Of a DNA stretch of 64,000 bases, positions 63,914 through 64,000 are shown in pieces. Within the stretch, counting starts at the first letter, position 1. Every line of letters starts with the position of its first letter. This DNA is from Thereva unica (lineage: Eukaryota; Arthropoda; Insecta; Diptera; Therevidae). Under the pieces are notes generated by a model. That model did not search any database. It was not told the DNA's origin and was given only the letters and a program-made list of their open reading frames with translations. The stretch spans positions 160,036,393 to 160,100,392 of the forward strand of contig OX465281.1 of NCBI GenBank assembly GCA_949987705.1, given 5' to 3'. The position numbers and the translations under genes were made by a program.

Positions 63914-64000
63914 TTTGGAAATCACCCTGTAGGCAAGGGGAAATTTACTGTAAAATTACTGGGGAGGAAAAGGAAAATTTAAAAAGGATAGGCGAGGGAA

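Overview
The window is AT-rich arthropod DNA, most likely insect, and consists almost entirely of nested mobile elements. I found no convincing host gene. An insect origin is suggested by an errantivirus (insect Gypsy group) with an envelope remnant, a BEL/Pao element, several non-LTR retrotransposons and a long Polinton/Maverick. I could not settle the order or species.

1-8.9 kb is the 3' half of a decayed errantivirus on the + strand: the integrase end (1-289), a SENP/Ulp1-like SUMO-protease sequence (267-872 and 5596-5831), a splice-acceptor-like site, an envelope remnant (5859-6430 and 8093-8887), a purine tract and the start of the 3' LTR (about 8894). Two later insertions break it: a 4.7-kb palindromic block (about 870-5590) whose spacer is an I/R1-type reverse transcriptase and RNase H fragment, and a Helentron-like element (6437-8091). 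A SUMO-protease domain between pol and env is one of the two most unusual observations.

9-15.1 kb holds noncoding DNA and fragments: a possible P-element transposase piece, a TIR element filled with a 146-bp satellite, a non-LTR RNase H remnant, a foldback element and the left half of a repeated DNA element (Y).

15107-32498 is a 17.4-kb Polinton with 401-419-bp inverted repeats, AG...CT ends and a perfect 6-bp target duplication (CCTGTC). An unoccupied copy of its insertion site lies at 38577-38582. It encodes a protein-primed DNA polymerase with an OTU-like N-terminus (one internal amber codon), a retroviral-type integrase with chromodomain, a packaging ATPase, an adenain-like protease, a double-jelly-roll major capsid protein, a probable minor capsid protein, two small basic virion-type proteins, a putative OB-fold protein, several orphans and a BIR-domain protein with a C-terminal membrane anchor. 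The minus-strand block 21954-28792 is a morphogenesis cluster; replication and integration genes lie on the + strand. Clusters of a roughly 155-bp repeat lie near both ends.

32.5-43.7 kb is repeats: the right half of Y, a TIR element with a 41-A run, a roughly 450-bp tandem repeat carrying a tRNA-like sequence, a 1.4-kb direct repeat flanking a second Y copy, and a 2.6-kb element with long TIRs and a nested MITE.

43.7-58.6 kb is a CR1-like non-LTR retrotransposon (minus strand) split by a BEL/Pao element (45530-56292, duplication CATGT), which is itself interrupted by a 390-bp Harbinger-type MITE. 58.6-64 kb holds a hairpin element, a higher-order tandem array, a second non-LTR fragment, another Helentron-type end and the start of a Jockey-like ORF1.
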